The position numbers and the translations under genes were made by a program. Shown here piece after piece: positions 10,624-20,772 of a stretch of 64,000 nt of DNA. The stretch's first letter is position 1, and each line of letters begins with the position of its first letter. Source of the DNA: Mesorhizobium sp. Root554 (lineage in GTDB: Bacteria; Pseudomonadota; Alphaproteobacteria; Rhizobiales; Rhizobiaceae); the NCBI RefSeq assembly GCF_001427025.1, contig NZ_LMGA01000001.1:3323435-3387434 (forward strand), in the 5' to 3' direction. The notes beneath the pieces are model-generated. The model did not search any database, was not told the DNA's origin, and was given only the letters and a program-made list of their open reading frames with translations.

Positions 10624-12501
10624 TCAGGCCTTGCCAATCTTCGCCGCCTTGTCCTTGTCGAACCACCACAGTGCTTCCATCGCGAAGCCATAGTCCGGTT
10701 TCGGTTCCTTGAAGCCGAACATGTCCCAGAAGGCCACGCGGTGATTCGCCGAATACCAACTTGGAATCCAGTCCAGGCGCGCGCGCAAGACCCTATCGAG
10801 CGCGCGCAGCACCGTTATAAGAGCGGCGCGGTCCTGGACTTTGTCTATTGCCTCTACCAGCGCGTCGACCGCAGGATCCGCTATGCCGGGCAGGTTGCGC
10901 GACCCCTGCAGACTGGCCGAGCGCGAATGGAAGACGCCGTCCATGCCCTCCCGTGTGGGGGTCGGCGAGAACAGCAATGCCATGGCGATCATGTCGAAAT
11001 CGAAACTGGCCTGTCTTTCCTGATACTGCGCCGATTCGACGAGACGAATCGAGGCGTCGAAGCCGACGGCCTTCAAGTTCTCCACCCAGGGAGCGTAAAT
11101 GCGCGTAAGGTCGTCATCGTGAACAAGGACTTCCGCCTTGAAAGTTTCGCCGGCTGCATTCTGGAAGAACGGGCCGGATCGCTTCCAGCCCGCCTCGATC
11201 ATCAGCCTTTGCGATTCACGCAGCAGTTTCCGGTCGCGGCCGCTGCCGTCCGAGGCGGGTAAGATATTGACTTCGCCAAAGACTTCAGACGGCAGTTTGT
11301 CGCGCAGCGGTTTCAGCAATGCCAACTCCTCTGGCGAGGGGACGCCTGTCGCCTTGAAGTCCGACTTCTCGAAGTTGGACTGGGCGCGGTCGTAGAGGCC
11401 GTAGAACAGCGATTTGTTGGTCCATTCGAAATCGAAGCAGAGCGAAATCGCGCGCCGCACGCGCACGTCTTTGAACCGTTCGCGCCGCTGGTTCATGGCG
11501 GTGCCATACAGGAGAGGGCGTTTTTCCGAGGGAAATTCGCGTTTCACCACCTTGCCGGCGGTGAGCGCCGGAAAATCGTATCCATTCGCCCAGACCCGGG
11601 ACGTCGCTTCCTCGCGGAAATGTACCTGACCCTTTTTGAACGCCTCGAAAGCCGCTTGCCGGTCGCCGTAGAATTCGATGCGCAGCTTGTCGAAATTATT
11701 GGCGCCGCGATTGACCGGCAAATCCTTGCCCCAGTAATCGGCCACCCGGTCCAGCTCGATCGTCTGCCCAGGCCGCACCAGCCCGACCTTGTAGGGACCG
11801 GAGCCGAGCGGCGCTTCCATGCGCGAGCCGTCGAAGGGGACCTTGGCGAAATAGGCTTTCGACAGGATCGGAAAAATTGCGACATCCAGTATGGTGCGAT
11901 CGGACTGCTTTCCGGAAAAACTCAGCCGCAATGTTGTCTTGTCTACCGCGACGGCCTTGGTCAGCTCCTTGAGCGGCAGCGAGAGGTCGGGGTGCCCCTG
12001 ATCCTTGAAAAGATTGAACGTGAAGGCGGCATCTTCGGCCGTCAGCGGCGAACCGTCATGCCAGCGCGCCTCGGGCCGCAGCGCGAACACGAAGCTGTTG
12101 CGATCCGGCGAAATCGTCACCGCTTCCGCTACCAGCCCGTAGATGGAGTCCGGTTCGTCCAGGGCGCTGACCATCAAGCTGTCGAAGCACATTTCCATGC
12201 GCGGCGGGGCGTCGCCCTTGGGCACGAAGCTGTTTAGCGTGTTGAACGTGTTGGGGTTCTGGTTGAACACCCATTGCGACGGACCGAAATTGAAGGTCCC
12301 ACCCTTGGGCGCATCGACGTTCACATAGTCGAATTGCTGGAAATCGACCGGATATTTGAGCTCGCCGAACGCCGACAGGCCATGCAGCCTAGCACCGGCC
12401 GGGCTGCTGGCGAAGAGCCTGCCCGGCAGGAATGCGGCCGTCGCCGCCGCCCCACCAAGCGCGATGACGTTCCTGCGGGACAGCCGCGCCAAACCAACCA
12501 T
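10624..12501 (-). CDS. yejA2: Extracellular solute-binding protein YejA2 (SBP family 5)
   Basis: A 625-residue periplasmic peptide-binding protein of SBP family 5. It begins with a Tat-like signal (LSRRNVIALGGAAATAAFLPG ending near ASS). Family hallmarks are LKYPVDFQQFDYVNVDAPKGG after the signal, the ARWHDGSPLTAEDAAFTF motif, and AFEAFKKGQVHFREE. The start ATG overlaps the yejA1 stop as TGATG, indicating translational coupling. It is a paralogue of the next gene upstream. Two binding proteins feeding one permease suggest different peptide preferences, which is inference. Confidence 0.92.
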   Translation of the reverse strand: MVGLARLSRRNVIALGGAAATAAFLPGRLFASSPAGARLHGLSAFGELKYPVDFQQFDYVNVDAPKGGTFNFGPSQWVFNQNPNTFNTLNSFVPKGDAPPRMEMCFDSLMVSALDEPDSIYGLVAEAVTISPDRNSFVFALRPEARWHDGSPLTAEDAAFTFNLFKDQGHPDLSLPLKELTKAVAVDKTTLRLSFSGKQSDRTILDVAIFPILSKAYFAKVPFDGSRMEAPLGSGPYKVGLVRPGQTIELDRVADYWGKDLPVNRGANNFDKLRIEFYGDRQAAFEAFKKGQVHFREEATSRVWANGYDFPALTAGKVVKREFPSEKRPLLYGTAMNQRRERFKDVRVRRAISLCFDFEWTNKSLFYGLYDRAQSNFEKSDFKATGVPSPEELALLKPLRDKLPSEVFGEVNILPASDGSGRDRKLLRESQRLMIEAGWKRSGPFFQNAAGETFKAEVLVHDDDLTRIYAPWVENLKAVGFDASIRLVESAQYQERQASFDFDMIAMALLFSPTPTREGMDGVFHSRSASLQGSRNLPGIADPAVDALVEAIDKVQDRAALITVLRALDRVLRARLDWIPSWYSANHRVAFWDMFGFKEPKPDYGFAMEALWWFDKDKAAKIGKA

Positions 12502-14378
12502 CAATTGCCGCTCTTGTACTTGGCCGCGAGCGCCTTTTCTTTCTCCGGATCGATCCACCAGGATTCGATGTCGGGACCGACATAGGTCGGCTGCTTGTCC
12601 GGCACGCCGAACTTGTTCCACGAGGCGAGCCAGACGTCGGGCCGGGTCAGTTGCGGCACGACGTAAAAATTCCACAGCAAAACGCGGTCGAGGGCATACG
12701 TCGCCGTCACCAGGTCGTCCCGGTTCGTCGCGAAGATCACACGCTCCACCAGCGCGTCGATAACCGGATCCTTGATCCCCTCATAGTTGCGCGACCCTGG
12801 CGAATCCGCAGCTTTGGACGACCAGAAGTCGCGCTGCTCGTTGCCCGGCGAATCCGACTGGGCCAGCACGACCGTCGTCATGTCGAAGTCGAAGTCGCTA
12901 AGACGATTCACATATTGGGACGGATCGACAAAACGCAGCGTCGCCTCGATGCCGATCTTGCGAAGCATCTGGATGTAGGGCGTCAGCGACGATTCCGCGC
13001 CTTGCCGCGAATCCAGGACCTCGAATCGGAATGGCGCGCCGCTCTGCGCATTCACCATCCTGCCGTCCTTGATGTTCCAGCCCGCGGCGGCCAGAAGGTC
13101 CACCGCCTGCTTGAGAACCTTGCGCTCGTCCTGCGAGTTGTCGAAGGCCGGCAGCTTCCATTCCTGCGTGAACAGTTCCGGCGGCAGCTTGTCCTTGTAC
13201 TGGTTCAATATTTCCAGCTCCTTGCCCTGCGGAAGGCCGCTGGAAGCAAGTTCGCTGCCGATGAAGTAGCTGGTAATGCGCGTATTCAGCCCGAACGACA
13301 TCGTGCGGTTCATCGTGTCGAATGGGTAGAGAAGAGAAAGCGCCTGGCGCACGCGCCGGTCCTGGAACAGCGGGCGACGCGTATTCATTGCGAAACCCTG
13401 CATGCGGGCCAGTGCGTTCGCCTTGAATTCCTTCTTCGTCACGTCACCGGCTTTCAGGGCTGGAAAAGTATACTTGGTCATCCAGTCGCGGGCGCTGTTT
13501 TCGGAATTGATGTCCTGCAGGCCGCCCTTGGTGAAGGCCAGCCATTCCGCGGTTTCATCGAGGAAGTAGGTGTAGCGGCGGGTGTCGAAATTCTCGCGCC
13601 CCAATTTCACCGGCAGCCTGGCGGCCCAGTAGTCCGGCACGCGCTCCCAGACGATCTCCGCGCCGGGCTTGAAGCTCTTGATCTTATAGGCGGCGGAGCC
13701 GAGCGGGACTTCCAGCGTCGGCTTGGTGATGTCGCGCTTCTTGCCACTGGCGTCCGTGCCTTCCCACCAGTGCTTCGGCAGTAGCACGAGGTCGCCGATG
13801 ATCTTCGGCAGTTCGCGATTGCCCTTCTGGTCGAACTTGAACTGGACCTCGCGGTCGGAAAGGGCGACCGCTTCCGTGACGTTCTCGAAATAGCGGTTGT
13901 ACATCGGGCTGTTGGCTTTCAGCACGTTGAAGGACCAGACGACATCATCGACCGTAATCGGCTTGCCGTCATGCCATCGGGCGCGGGGATCGAGCCGGTA
14001 AGTCGCAGACGAATAATCGTCTGGATATTTATAGGCGTCGGCGACGAGCGGATGGCTGACGCTGCCTTCGTCGGTCGCCTGTTCCATCAATGTATCGTAG
14101 AGCAGCCCGCCTCCAAACCCGACGAGGCCCGCGGCCGGCGAACCCTGCACGATGTAGGGGTTGAAGCTGTCGAACGTTCCGGTGACCGTCGAATTCAGCG
14201 TCCCGCCCTTCGGCGCATCCGGGTTCACATAATCGTAGCGTTGGAAGTCCTGGCCATATTTCGAGTCGCCGATCAGGGAGGAAGATGTGTGCCATTCCTG
14301 GGCGTGGACCGCACCAGCGGCCAACAGGGCAGCGGCAACGACCGTTCCAAGAATGCTTCGCTTGCGGCAACCCGTCAT
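12501..14378 (-). CDS. yejA1: Extracellular solute-binding protein YejA1 (SBP family 5)
   Basis: A 625-residue SBP family 5 protein and the first gene of the yej operon. The preferred start at 14378 (MTGCRKRSILGTVVAAALL) gives a Sec signal peptide cleaved after AVHA, with GAGGAAG just upstream. The mature protein starts EWHTSSSLIGDSKYGQDF and carries the same YVNPDAPKGG and ARWHDGKPITVDDVVWSF motifs as YejA2. It should capture oligopeptides in the periplasm for YejBEF. An upstream ATG at 14411 would add 11 residues ahead of the signal and is less likely. Confidence 0.92.
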   Translation of the reverse strand: MTGCRKRSILGTVVAAALLAAGAVHAQEWHTSSSLIGDSKYGQDFQRYDYVNPDAPKGGTLNSTVTGTFDSFNPYIVQGSPAAGLVGFGGGLLYDTLMEQATDEGSVSHPLVADAYKYPDDYSSATYRLDPRARWHDGKPITVDDVVWSFNVLKANSPMYNRYFENVTEAVALSDREVQFKFDQKGNRELPKIIGDLVLLPKHWWEGTDASGKKRDITKPTLEVPLGSAAYKIKSFKPGAEIVWERVPDYWAARLPVKLGRENFDTRRYTYFLDETAEWLAFTKGGLQDINSENSARDWMTKYTFPALKAGDVTKKEFKANALARMQGFAMNTRRPLFQDRRVRQALSLLYPFDTMNRTMSFGLNTRITSYFIGSELASSGLPQGKELEILNQYKDKLPPELFTQEWKLPAFDNSQDERKVLKQAVDLLAAAGWNIKDGRMVNAQSGAPFRFEVLDSRQGAESSLTPYIQMLRKIGIEATLRFVDPSQYVNRLSDFDFDMTTVVLAQSDSPGNEQRDFWSSKAADSPGSRNYEGIKDPVIDALVERVIFATNRDDLVTATYALDRVLLWNFYVVPQLTRPDVWLASWNKFGVPDKQPTYVGPDIESWWIDPEKEKALAAKYKSGN

Positions 14379-14482
14379 CCGTCTTCCTCTGCAGTAAGCT
14401 TCGGCGCGCAATCTAGACCATTAACCGCCACAAGAAACCGCCTCGGCGCGCTTTCTGACGGCGGTTCGCCCGTTTCATAACA

Positions 14483-14509
14483 AAAAAGCCGGGGCGAACC
14501 CGGCTTTTT
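14483..14509 (-). terminator. Intrinsic terminator after the cytochrome c gene
   Basis: A perfect 11-bp inverted repeat, AAAAAGCCGGG (14483-14493) and CCCGGCTTTTT (14499-14509), with a 5-nt loop. Read on the minus strand it ends in a T run about 25 bp past the cytochrome c stop, so it should end that transcript. It also separates it from the yej operon. Confidence 0.85.
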
Positions 14510-14534
14510 CATGGATATGGCGATTACAATTTCG

Positions 14535-15263
14535 TCATTTGGCGGGAGCGGCGCCCTCGGCGGGCTTTTCCGCCGGTGACGCTCCGTCCGCAGGTTTGGC
14601 ATCGGCTGGCGCTGTACCTTCGGAAGGCTTTTCCGTTGGCGCGGCGCCCTCGGTGGGTTTGGCCTCGGCAGGTGCCGCGCCGCCCTCGGCCGGCTTGGCA
14701 TCGGCAGCTGGCGCCGCAGCTTCAGGCAAAGGCTTCGGGCTGTCGGACAGCGTGCGCAGATAGGCGATGACGTTGGCGCGCTCGTCGTCCTTCTTCAGGC
14801 CGGCAAAGCCCATGGCCGTACCCTTGACGAAATTTTTGGGCGAGGTGAGGAAATGGTTGAGGTTGTCGTAGGTCCAATGTTCCTCGCCACCCTTGGCGAA
14901 TTCCTTCATGCCGGACGAATAAGCAAAGCCCTCATGATGGGCGACGGGACGGTCGACGATGTCCCACAGGTCCGGACCGACCTTGTTCGGGCCGCCCTTC
15001 TCGCCGGAATGGCAGGCCTGGCATTTCTTGAAGACGGTGGCGCCGGCTTCCGCATTGGCGGTGGCGAGCAGTTCCGCGATCGGCTTGGCGGCTTCTGCCG
15101 GGCCTGCTGCGCCAGCCTCGGGCTCGACCGCCTCGATGGCGAAGCCGGGTTTTTCGGGCGCGGGCGAGGCAAACAGCGCATCGGACACGAGGCCGACCGA
15201 GAACACCACGAAAACGGTTCCGAGAAGTCCGCCGATCACCTTGTTAAGTTCGAACGAGTCCAT
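14535..15263 (-). CDS. Membrane-anchored class I cytochrome c (CycM-like) with Ala/Pro-rich tail
   Basis: A 242-residue protein. Residues 1-35 form an uncleaved anchor ([18 protein letters not shown]). A short linker leads to a single-heme domain with the CxxCH site CQACH, the conserved GPDLWDIV loop, and the axial Met probably in KGTAMGFAG. The remaining 50 or so residues are repeats of the [15 protein letters not shown] type, a low-complexity periplasmic tail. CycM-type cytochromes carry electrons from the bc1 complex to aa3 oxidase in rhizobia. The start at 15263 (MDSFELNKV) is chosen over an ATG 21 codons upstream because it opens directly at the anchor and has GGGAG in front. Confidence 0.9.
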   Translation of the reverse strand: MDSFELNKVIGGLLGTVFVVFSVGLVSDALFASPAPEKPGFAIEAVEPEAGAAGPAEAAKPIAELLATANAEAGATVFKKCQACHSGEKGGPNKVGPDLWDIVDRPVAHHEGFAYSSGMKEFAKGGEEHWTYDNLNHFLTSPKNFVKGTAMGFAGLKKDDERANVIAYLRTLSDSPKPLPEAAAPAADAKPAEGGAAPAEAKPTEGAAPTEKPSEGTAPADAKPADGASPAEKPAEGAAPAK

Positions 15264-15454
15264 GCACCCCAACTCCCTTTTCCGGCGGACCGTTTCGTCC
15301 ATCCGTCCGTCGGTATGGCGACACACCTTGGGAAGGCGGTCAAATCGGGCGGAAACTAGGTCTTTTGCTCTGGCGTTGCAACACCTATAAGGGCGCTTCC
15401 AGTGAGACCTTTTGCCACTTTTTTCGCAATCCTTTTCATCTGCCGCAGAGCCCG

Positions 15455-16183
15455 ATGTCCACTCTCGTCCTGATCCCGGCCCGCATGGCCTCCAGCCGCC
15501 TGCCGGGCAAGCCGCTGGCAGACATCGCCGGCAAGCCGATGATCGTGCATGTGGCCAGCCGCGCCGTCGAAAGCGGTGTCGGCCGGGTGGTCGTGGCGAC
15601 CGATACGGAAAGCGTCGCCGAAGCCGTTCGGGCGCATGGTTTCGAGGCGGTCATGACCCGCGCCGACCACGAATCGGGGTCGGATCGCATTCACGAGGCG
15701 CTTTCGATGCTGCAGGGCGGCGGCGAGGTGGACGTCGTGGTCAATGTGCAGGGCGATTTGCCGACGATAGAGCCGGGCATCATCGGTGCGGCGCTGCGGC
15801 CTCTCGACCAGGCCTCGGTGGATATCGCCACGCTCGGTGTCGAGATTGTCCGCGACGAGGAGAAGACCAACCCCAATGTGGTCAAGATCGTCGGATCACC
15901 TCTGTCGGGAACACGCTTGAGGGCGCTCTACTTCACCCGCGCCACCGCGCCCTGGGGCGATGGGCCGCTCTATCACCACATCGGCCTCTACGCCTATCGC
16001 CGCGCCGCGCTGGAACGTTTCGTCGGCCTCAAGCCTTCGCCGCTCGAACGCCGCGAGCGGCTGGAGCAGTTGCGCGCGCTCGAGGCCGGTATGCGTATCG
16101 ATGCCGAAATCGTCCAGTCCGTTCCCCTTGGCGTCGACACGCCCGAGGATCTCGAACGGGCGCGCCAGATCCTTTCACGCTGA
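15455..16183 (+). CDS. kdsB: 3-deoxy-manno-octulosonate cytidylyltransferase
   Basis: A 242-residue enzyme that activates Kdo as CMP-Kdo for lipopolysaccharide core synthesis in the cytoplasm. The N-terminal [19 protein letters not shown] is the nucleotide-binding signature, and [10 protein letters not shown] and [12 protein letters not shown] give the conserved Asp residues for CTP and Mg. The length fits the family. An upstream ATG would add 30 residues with no homology pattern. It is followed after 14 bp by pheA, a linkage commonly seen in rhizobia. Confidence 0.96.
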   Translation: MSTLVLIPARMASSRLPGKPLADIAGKPMIVHVASRAVESGVGRVVVATDTESVAEAVRAHGFEAVMTRADHESGSDRIHEALSMLQGGGEVDVVVNVQGDLPTIEPGIIGAALRPLDQASVDIATLGVEIVRDEEKTNPNVVKIVGSPLSGTRLRALYFTRATAPWGDGPLYHHIGLYAYRRAALERFVGLKPSPLERRERLEQLRALEAGMRIDAEIVQSVPLGVDTPEDLERARQILSR

Positions 16184-16197
16184 ACCGAGCTACGAAC

Positions 16198-17061
16198 ATG
16201 CCCGAAAAGACCAACAGAATATCCTTCCAGGGCGAGCCCGGCGCGAACTCTGACACCGCCAGCCGCAATATGTTCCCGGCGATGGAGCCGTTGCCATGCC
16301 CCACCTTCGAGGATGCTTTCAACGCGGTTGAGACCGGCAAGGCCGATCTGGCGATGATCCCGATCGAAAACACTATCGCCGGGCGCGTCGCCGACATCCA
16401 TCATCTCCTGCCGGAATCGAAGCTCAACATCATCGGCGAGTATTTCCTGCCGATCCATTTCCAGCTTATGGTCCTGCCGGGTGTGAAGCGCAGTGAGATC
16501 AAGACCGTCCACAGCCACATCCACGCGCTTGGCCAATGCAGAAAATACGTCCGCAAGAATGGCTGGAAGGCGGTCGTGGCCGGCGACACCGCCGGCGCGG
16601 CGAAGTTCGTTTCCGAGGAAAAGGACCGCACCATGGCAGCGCTAGCCCCGGCGCTGGCAGCCAAACTCTACGGCCTCGACATCATCGAGGAGAATGTCGA
16701 GGACACCGACAGCAACGTCACCCGCTTCGTCGTGCTGACGAAGAACAAGCAATGGGCCGACCGTCCGTCCGCAGGCACCAAGATGATGACCACCTTCATC
16801 TTCCGCGTCCGCAACGTGCCGGCGGCGCTCTACAAGGCCATGGGCGGCTTCGCCACCAACGGCATCAACATGACCAAGCTGGAAAGTTACCAGCTCGGCG
16901 CCTTCACCGCGACGCTGTTCTATGCCGACATCGAAGGCCATCCCGACGATGCCAACGTCAAGCTGGCGCTGGATGAACTGCGCTTCTTCTCCAAGGAGGT
17001 GCGCATTCTGGGCGTCTACCCGGCCAGCGCCTCGCGCGACGAATGGAATGCGCCCGACTGA
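16198..17061 (+). CDS. pheA: Prephenate dehydratase
   Basis: A 287-residue monofunctional prephenate dehydratase that converts prephenate to phenylpyruvate in phenylalanine synthesis. The catalytic domain covers about residues 1-185, with ISFQGEPGANSD at the start, ENTIAGRV, and DTDSNVTRFVVL, whose TRF is the family catalytic motif. An ACT regulatory domain follows (TTFIFRVRNVPAALYKAMGGFATNGINMTKLES), which normally senses phenylalanine. No chorismate mutase domain is fused. It sits 14 bp after kdsB and probably shares its transcript. Confidence 0.96.
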   Translation: MPEKTNRISFQGEPGANSDTASRNMFPAMEPLPCPTFEDAFNAVETGKADLAMIPIENTIAGRVADIHHLLPESKLNIIGEYFLPIHFQLMVLPGVKRSEIKTVHSHIHALGQCRKYVRKNGWKAVVAGDTAGAAKFVSEEKDRTMAALAPALAAKLYGLDIIEENVEDTDSNVTRFVVLTKNKQWADRPSAGTKMMTTFIFRVRNVPAALYKAMGGFATNGINMTKLESYQLGAFTATLFYADIEGHPDDANVKLALDELRFFSKEVRILGVYPASASRDEWNAPD

Positions 17062-17090
17062 TCTCTGTGTCGGCGAGTCGGCCGGTTCGG

Positions 17091-18029
17091 CTACTCGTTG
17101 TCCAGCCACGCCAGGATCAGATGGTGCGCGATCGCACCCTTCTGCGGCGTCGACAGATTATCCGGATGCGCCCGCGCCATCATCAGCCGTACCTCATCGC
17201 GGCCGAACCAGCGGCAATCTTCCAGTTCGGTCAGGTCGGTCCTGATCTCGTCGTTGATGGGCTCGCCGAAGCAGCCGATCATCAGCGAATAGGGGAAGGG
17301 CCAAGGCTGGCTCGCATGATAGACGACGCGGCCAAGCCGGATGCCAGCCTCCTCGAAGGTTTCCCGACGCACCGCATTCTCGATTGTCTCTCCCGGCTCG
17401 ACGAAGCCGGCAAGTGTTGAATACATGCCCGGCGCGAAGTGGCGGCTGCGGCCGAGCAGGCATTTGTCTTTCGTCGCCGTCAGCATGATCACCACCGGAT
17501 CGGTGCGCGGAAAGTGGTCGGCGCCGCAGGCCGGGCAGTGCCGCCGATAGCCGCCGGCGCGCATGTCCGAGGCCGCGCCGCAGCGACTGCAGAAGCGATG
17601 GGTCGAATTCCAGGCCAGCAGCGCCGCCGCCTGCGCCAGCGCGCCGAGGGCTTCCTGGTCGATCAGGCCCTGCAAGAGAATGGAGCGGTGGTCGATGGCC
17701 TTGATGTCCTGCGGCAATTGCTCCGGATCGATGGTCGCGGGCACCGCAAGCACCGGACCTTCTTCCGACATGCCGAGCAGGATCGCGTCGTCCACCACCG
17801 GCATCAGTGTGCGGCTTTCCGCCGGCGTTAACCACGGCATGAAGGTCTCTCCGGCCTTCAGGTGCAGCCTGCCGTCGCGCAGGACGAGCAGCCGCGCGCG
17901 CGGGTCGGTCAGAGCCTTTTCCACGCAGTCGTCGGTGCGATTTTCGGATTGACGGTCTATCGTGTTGCCGGCAAAGCCGACGAACTGACTCGGCTCGCGC
18001 AAGGGCGCGTCAAAAAGGCTGAATGGCAT
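17091..18029 (-). CDS. nudC: NADH pyrophosphatase (Nudix hydrolase)
   Basis: A 312-residue protein with a zinc ribbon (CSRC near residue 147, CPAC about 20 residues later) followed by a Nudix domain. The Nudix box is readable as GFVEPGETIENAVRRETFEEAG, which fits the GX5EX7REUXEEXGU consensus. The downstream SQPWPFPYSLM is the SQPWPFPxS array that defines NudC. The enzyme cleaves NAD(H) to NMN(H) and AMP and can remove NAD caps from RNA. It lies 36 bp after the HIT gene on the same strand and converges on pheA. Confidence 0.95.
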   Translation of the reverse strand: MPFSLFDAPLREPSQFVGFAGNTIDRQSENRTDDCVEKALTDPRARLLVLRDGRLHLKAGETFMPWLTPAESRTLMPVVDDAILLGMSEEGPVLAVPATIDPEQLPQDIKAIDHRSILLQGLIDQEALGALAQAAALLAWNSTHRFCSRCGAASDMRAGGYRRHCPACGADHFPRTDPVVIMLTATKDKCLLGRSRHFAPGMYSTLAGFVEPGETIENAVRRETFEEAGIRLGRVVYHASQPWPFPYSLMIGCFGEPINDEIRTDLTELEDCRWFGRDEVRLMMARAHPDNLSTPQKGAIAHHLILAWLDNE

Positions 18030-18065
18030 GGACGGGACTCAAGCGATCGTTCGGATACAGTCGCT

Positions 18066-18485
18066 CTATAACGCCGCGCGGATCGTTTGGGCAAACCGGT
18101 GCAGGTCGTTTCCGGTGTAGGGCTCGCGCACCCCGTGGCTCCAGACCGGTCCGGGCCAGCCGGCGTCGCCCTCATTGCGTGCGATGACGTGGATATGCAA
18201 CTGCCGCACGATATTGCCCAGCGCGCCCGAGTTGATCTTGGTGCAGCCTGTGGCCTTTTTCAGCGCTTCCGCAACCATATTGACCTCGAAGGTCAGCATG
18301 GCTTGATCGAGCGGGGTGAGGTCGTGGATTTCCTCGATGCCCGGCCGCTGCGGGATCAGCAGCAGCCACGGCCAGCGGCTGTCGTTCATCAGCCGCAGCT
18401 CGCACAGGCCGAGCCACATCACCTGCTCGCTGCTGGCTTCCAGCCGGGCGTCGAGCGTAAATCCGGCCTTGAGGCCCGGCAGCAT
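18066..18485 (-). CDS. HIT-domain protein
   Basis: A 139-residue member of the HIT superfamily of nucleotide hydrolases and transferases. The C-terminal motif reads QLHIHVIAR, so the usual first His of the HxHxH triad is Gln, as in a well-populated bacterial branch of the family. Other features are LLLIPQRPGIEEIHDL and the central helix. The start at 18485 (MLPGLKAGF) is used; an ATG 56 codons upstream lies in low-complexity sequence. It probably forms an operon with nudC. The substrate is not predictable. Confidence 0.85.
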   Translation of the reverse strand: MLPGLKAGFTLDARLEASSEQVMWLGLCELRLMNDSRWPWLLLIPQRPGIEEIHDLTPLDQAMLTFEVNMVAEALKKATGCTKINSGALGNIVRQLHIHVIARNEGDAGWPGPVWSHGVREPYTGNDLHRFAQTIRAAL

Positions 18486-18628
18486 TGGCGTTTCCCCTGA
18501 ATCCCGTTGTCGGCGAAGGCTATTGCGCCGTACTGTCCGCTGCAAGCGAATCATGGGCCGCTTTCGTGAATAGCTGCAATCGCCGCGACGCCCTTGCATT
18601 TCGCTGACGAATTGCCGATATGGACAGC

Positions 18629-18725
18629 GGGAGGTTGGTGGTGGACGATCCACTCGCCAACCGGGTCAGGTCCGGAAGGAAGCAGCCCTAACGAGCCCGG
18701 AACGGGTCATTGTTCCAGCCTCCCA
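18629..18725 (+). ncRNA. ffs: Small bacterial signal recognition particle RNA (4.5S type)
   Basis: The RNA starts GGGAGGTTGG and ends CCAGCCTCCC, which pair as the closing helix. The apical domain GGTCAGGTCCGGAAGGAAG followed by CAGCCCTAA carries the GGAA tetraloop and symmetric loop recognised by the Ffh M domain. About 97 nt, as expected for the small SRP RNA that targets nascent membrane proteins. It sits about 200 bp upstream of dnaX, the usual place in alphaproteobacteria. Ends are approximate. Confidence 0.95.
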
Positions 18726-18923
18726 CCTCAAGAACCGCTTGTGCAAGGCGTGCCGCGGATATTCGACGCGGATCGGCATCGCGCCGTTTGCGGGCCGGGA
18801 TGCCTCCGATCGTGAAATGGCTCCCAAACGGTTCGCGCAAGGTTGACGATGGCCGCCCCGGCGCGTCAATGTTGACGGGACTGACCGCCCTGCCGCGGTC
18901 CGACGAGGAAATTATCGAGACCG

Positions 18924-20744
18924 ATGAGCGAAGCCGGACAGTCAGGCAAGGACAAGGGCGGCGCCTATCGCGTTCTGGCGCGAAAGTACCGGCCGTCGAA
19001 TTTTTCCGAATTGATCGGCCAGGAGCCGATGGTTCGCACGCTGACCAACGCCTTCGCCACCGGCCGCATCGCCCAAGCCTGGATGCTGACGGGCGTGCGT
19101 GGCGTCGGCAAGACAACGACCGCGCGTATTCTCGCTCGGGCTCTCAACTACAAGACTTCGGACAAGAATGAGCCATCGGTCGATTTGGCCGTGCTCGGCG
19201 AACATTGCCAGGCGATCATGGAAGGCCGCCATGTCGACGTGATCGAGATGGACGCCGCCTCCCACACCGGCATCGACGACATCCGCGACATCATCGAACG
19301 GGTGCGCTACGCGCCGGTTTCGGCGCGCTACAAGGTCTACATCATTGACGAGGTGCATATGCTTTCGACGCAGGCCTTCAATGGCCTGCTGAAAACGCTG
19401 GAAGAGCCGCCGCCGCACGTCAAGTTCATCTTCGCCACCACCGAAATCCGCAAGGTGCCGATCACGGTGCTGTCGCGTTGCCAGCGCTTCGACCTGCGCC
19501 GTATCGACGCCGGCGCTCTTGTCGGGCATCTGACTTCGATCGCCAGCCAGGAGGGCATTGATGTTGACCCGGCCGCTCTGGCGATGATCGCCCGCGCCGC
19601 CGAGGGATCGGCCCGCGATTCGCTTTCCATTTTCGACCAGGCCATCGCCCATGGCGGCGGCAAGGTGGATGCCATCGCGGTACAGGCTATGCTCGGCCTT
19701 GCCGACCGCGCCCGCATCGTTGACCTGTTCGAGCATGTGATGAAAGGCGACGTGGCCGCCGCGCTTGGCGAATTGCGCGCCCAGTACGAGACCGGCGCCG
19801 ATCCGGCCGCGGTGCTGACCGATCTGGCGGAGTTCAACCATCTCGTCACCCGTCTGCGTTTCGTGCCGAGCGCCAGCGACGATGCTTCGTTGTCGCAGGA
19901 TGAACGCAGCCGCGGCGCCGAATTCGCCGCCAGCCTGTCCGTCCGCATTCTGTCGCGCACCTGGCAGATGCTCCTGAAGGGCATTCCGGAAGTGCAGAGC
20001 TCGAACCGGCCGATGAGCGCGGCGGAAATGGTGCTGATCCGGCTTGCCCACGCCGCTGATCTGCCGACGCTCGATGAGGCGCTGAAATCGTTCGAAGCTG
20101 GCGATGCGGTTCCCGCTGCTCCCCGGTCCAATGGCGCCTCCGCCGCTCCCGGAAATGGCGGCGCGAACGGCGGAGCATCCGCGGGCGCGGTTTCGCATGC
20201 GCGTATGCCCACGACGGGCGGCGGCGCGCAGACCATGCGGCTGGTGGAAAGCACCCCCGAACCGGCAATGTTTGCGCCGCCACCAGAAGCCGTTACGGAA
20301 GCGCCGCCTGCGGTATCGGTCAAGACGCTGGCGGATATCGCCGCACTCGCCGACACCCATCGCGACATGACCTTCAAGGTGCTTTTGAAGCGCTGCGTGC
20401 GACCGGTGCGCATCGAGCCCGGCCGCATCGATGTCAGCCTGACCGCCGACGCGCCGAAGATGCTGCTGAACGACCTGACCGCCAAGCTGCGTGCCTGGAC
20501 CGGCCGCAACTGGCTGGTTTCGCTGTCGAAGGACGAGGGCGGGCAGACGCTGGCCGAGATGGAATCGGCGAAGCGTGAGAACGCCTTTGTCGATGCGCGC
20601 AGCGACCCCGCCGTCGCCGCAATTCTCGCACGTTTCCCCGGCGCCAAAATCATCGACGTGCGTATTCCGGATGCGCCGGACATCGACGTTGACGCCGATA
20701 TCTCGCCGACGGACCCTCCCGTCGAAGACGACGATCAAAACTAA
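18924..20744 (+). CDS. dnaX: DNA polymerase III subunits gamma/tau
   Basis: A 606-residue clamp-loader ATPase. The AAA+ core has Walker A ([13 protein letters not shown], near residue 58), Walker [28 protein letters not shown] with sensor 1, and the SRC motif [11 protein letters not shown]. The four-Cys zinc module of the E. coli protein is reduced to a single Cys in [13 protein letters not shown]. An Ala/Gly-rich linker (about 395-440) leads to the tau C-terminus that contacts polymerase alpha and DnaB. I saw no obvious slippage heptamer, so a separate gamma form is not evident. It is followed by ebfC, 28 bp downstream. Confidence 0.96.
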   Translation: MSEAGQSGKDKGGAYRVLARKYRPSNFSELIGQEPMVRTLTNAFATGRIAQAWMLTGVRGVGKTTTARILARALNYKTSDKNEPSVDLAVLGEHCQAIMEGRHVDVIEMDAASHTGIDDIRDIIERVRYAPVSARYKVYIIDEVHMLSTQAFNGLLKTLEEPPPHVKFIFATTEIRKVPITVLSRCQRFDLRRIDAGALVGHLTSIASQEGIDVDPAALAMIARAAEGSARDSLSIFDQAIAHGGGKVDAIAVQAMLGLADRARIVDLFEHVMKGDVAAALGELRAQYETGADPAAVLTDLAEFNHLVTRLRFVPSASDDASLSQDERSRGAEFAASLSVRILSRTWQMLLKGIPEVQSSNRPMSAAEMVLIRLAHAADLPTLDEALKSFEAGDAVPAAPRSNGASAAPGNGGANGGASAGAVSHARMPTTGGGAQTMRLVESTPEPAMFAPPPEAVTEAPPAVSVKTLADIAALADTHRDMTFKVLLKRCVRPVRIEPGRIDVSLTADAPKMLLNDLTAKLRAWTGRNWLVSLSKDEGGQTLAEMESAKRENAFVDARSDPAVAAILARFPGAKIIDVRIPDAPDIDVDADISPTDPPVEDDDQN

Positions 20745-20772
20745 GCGATCATCAACCGCAAAGGACCGCACG

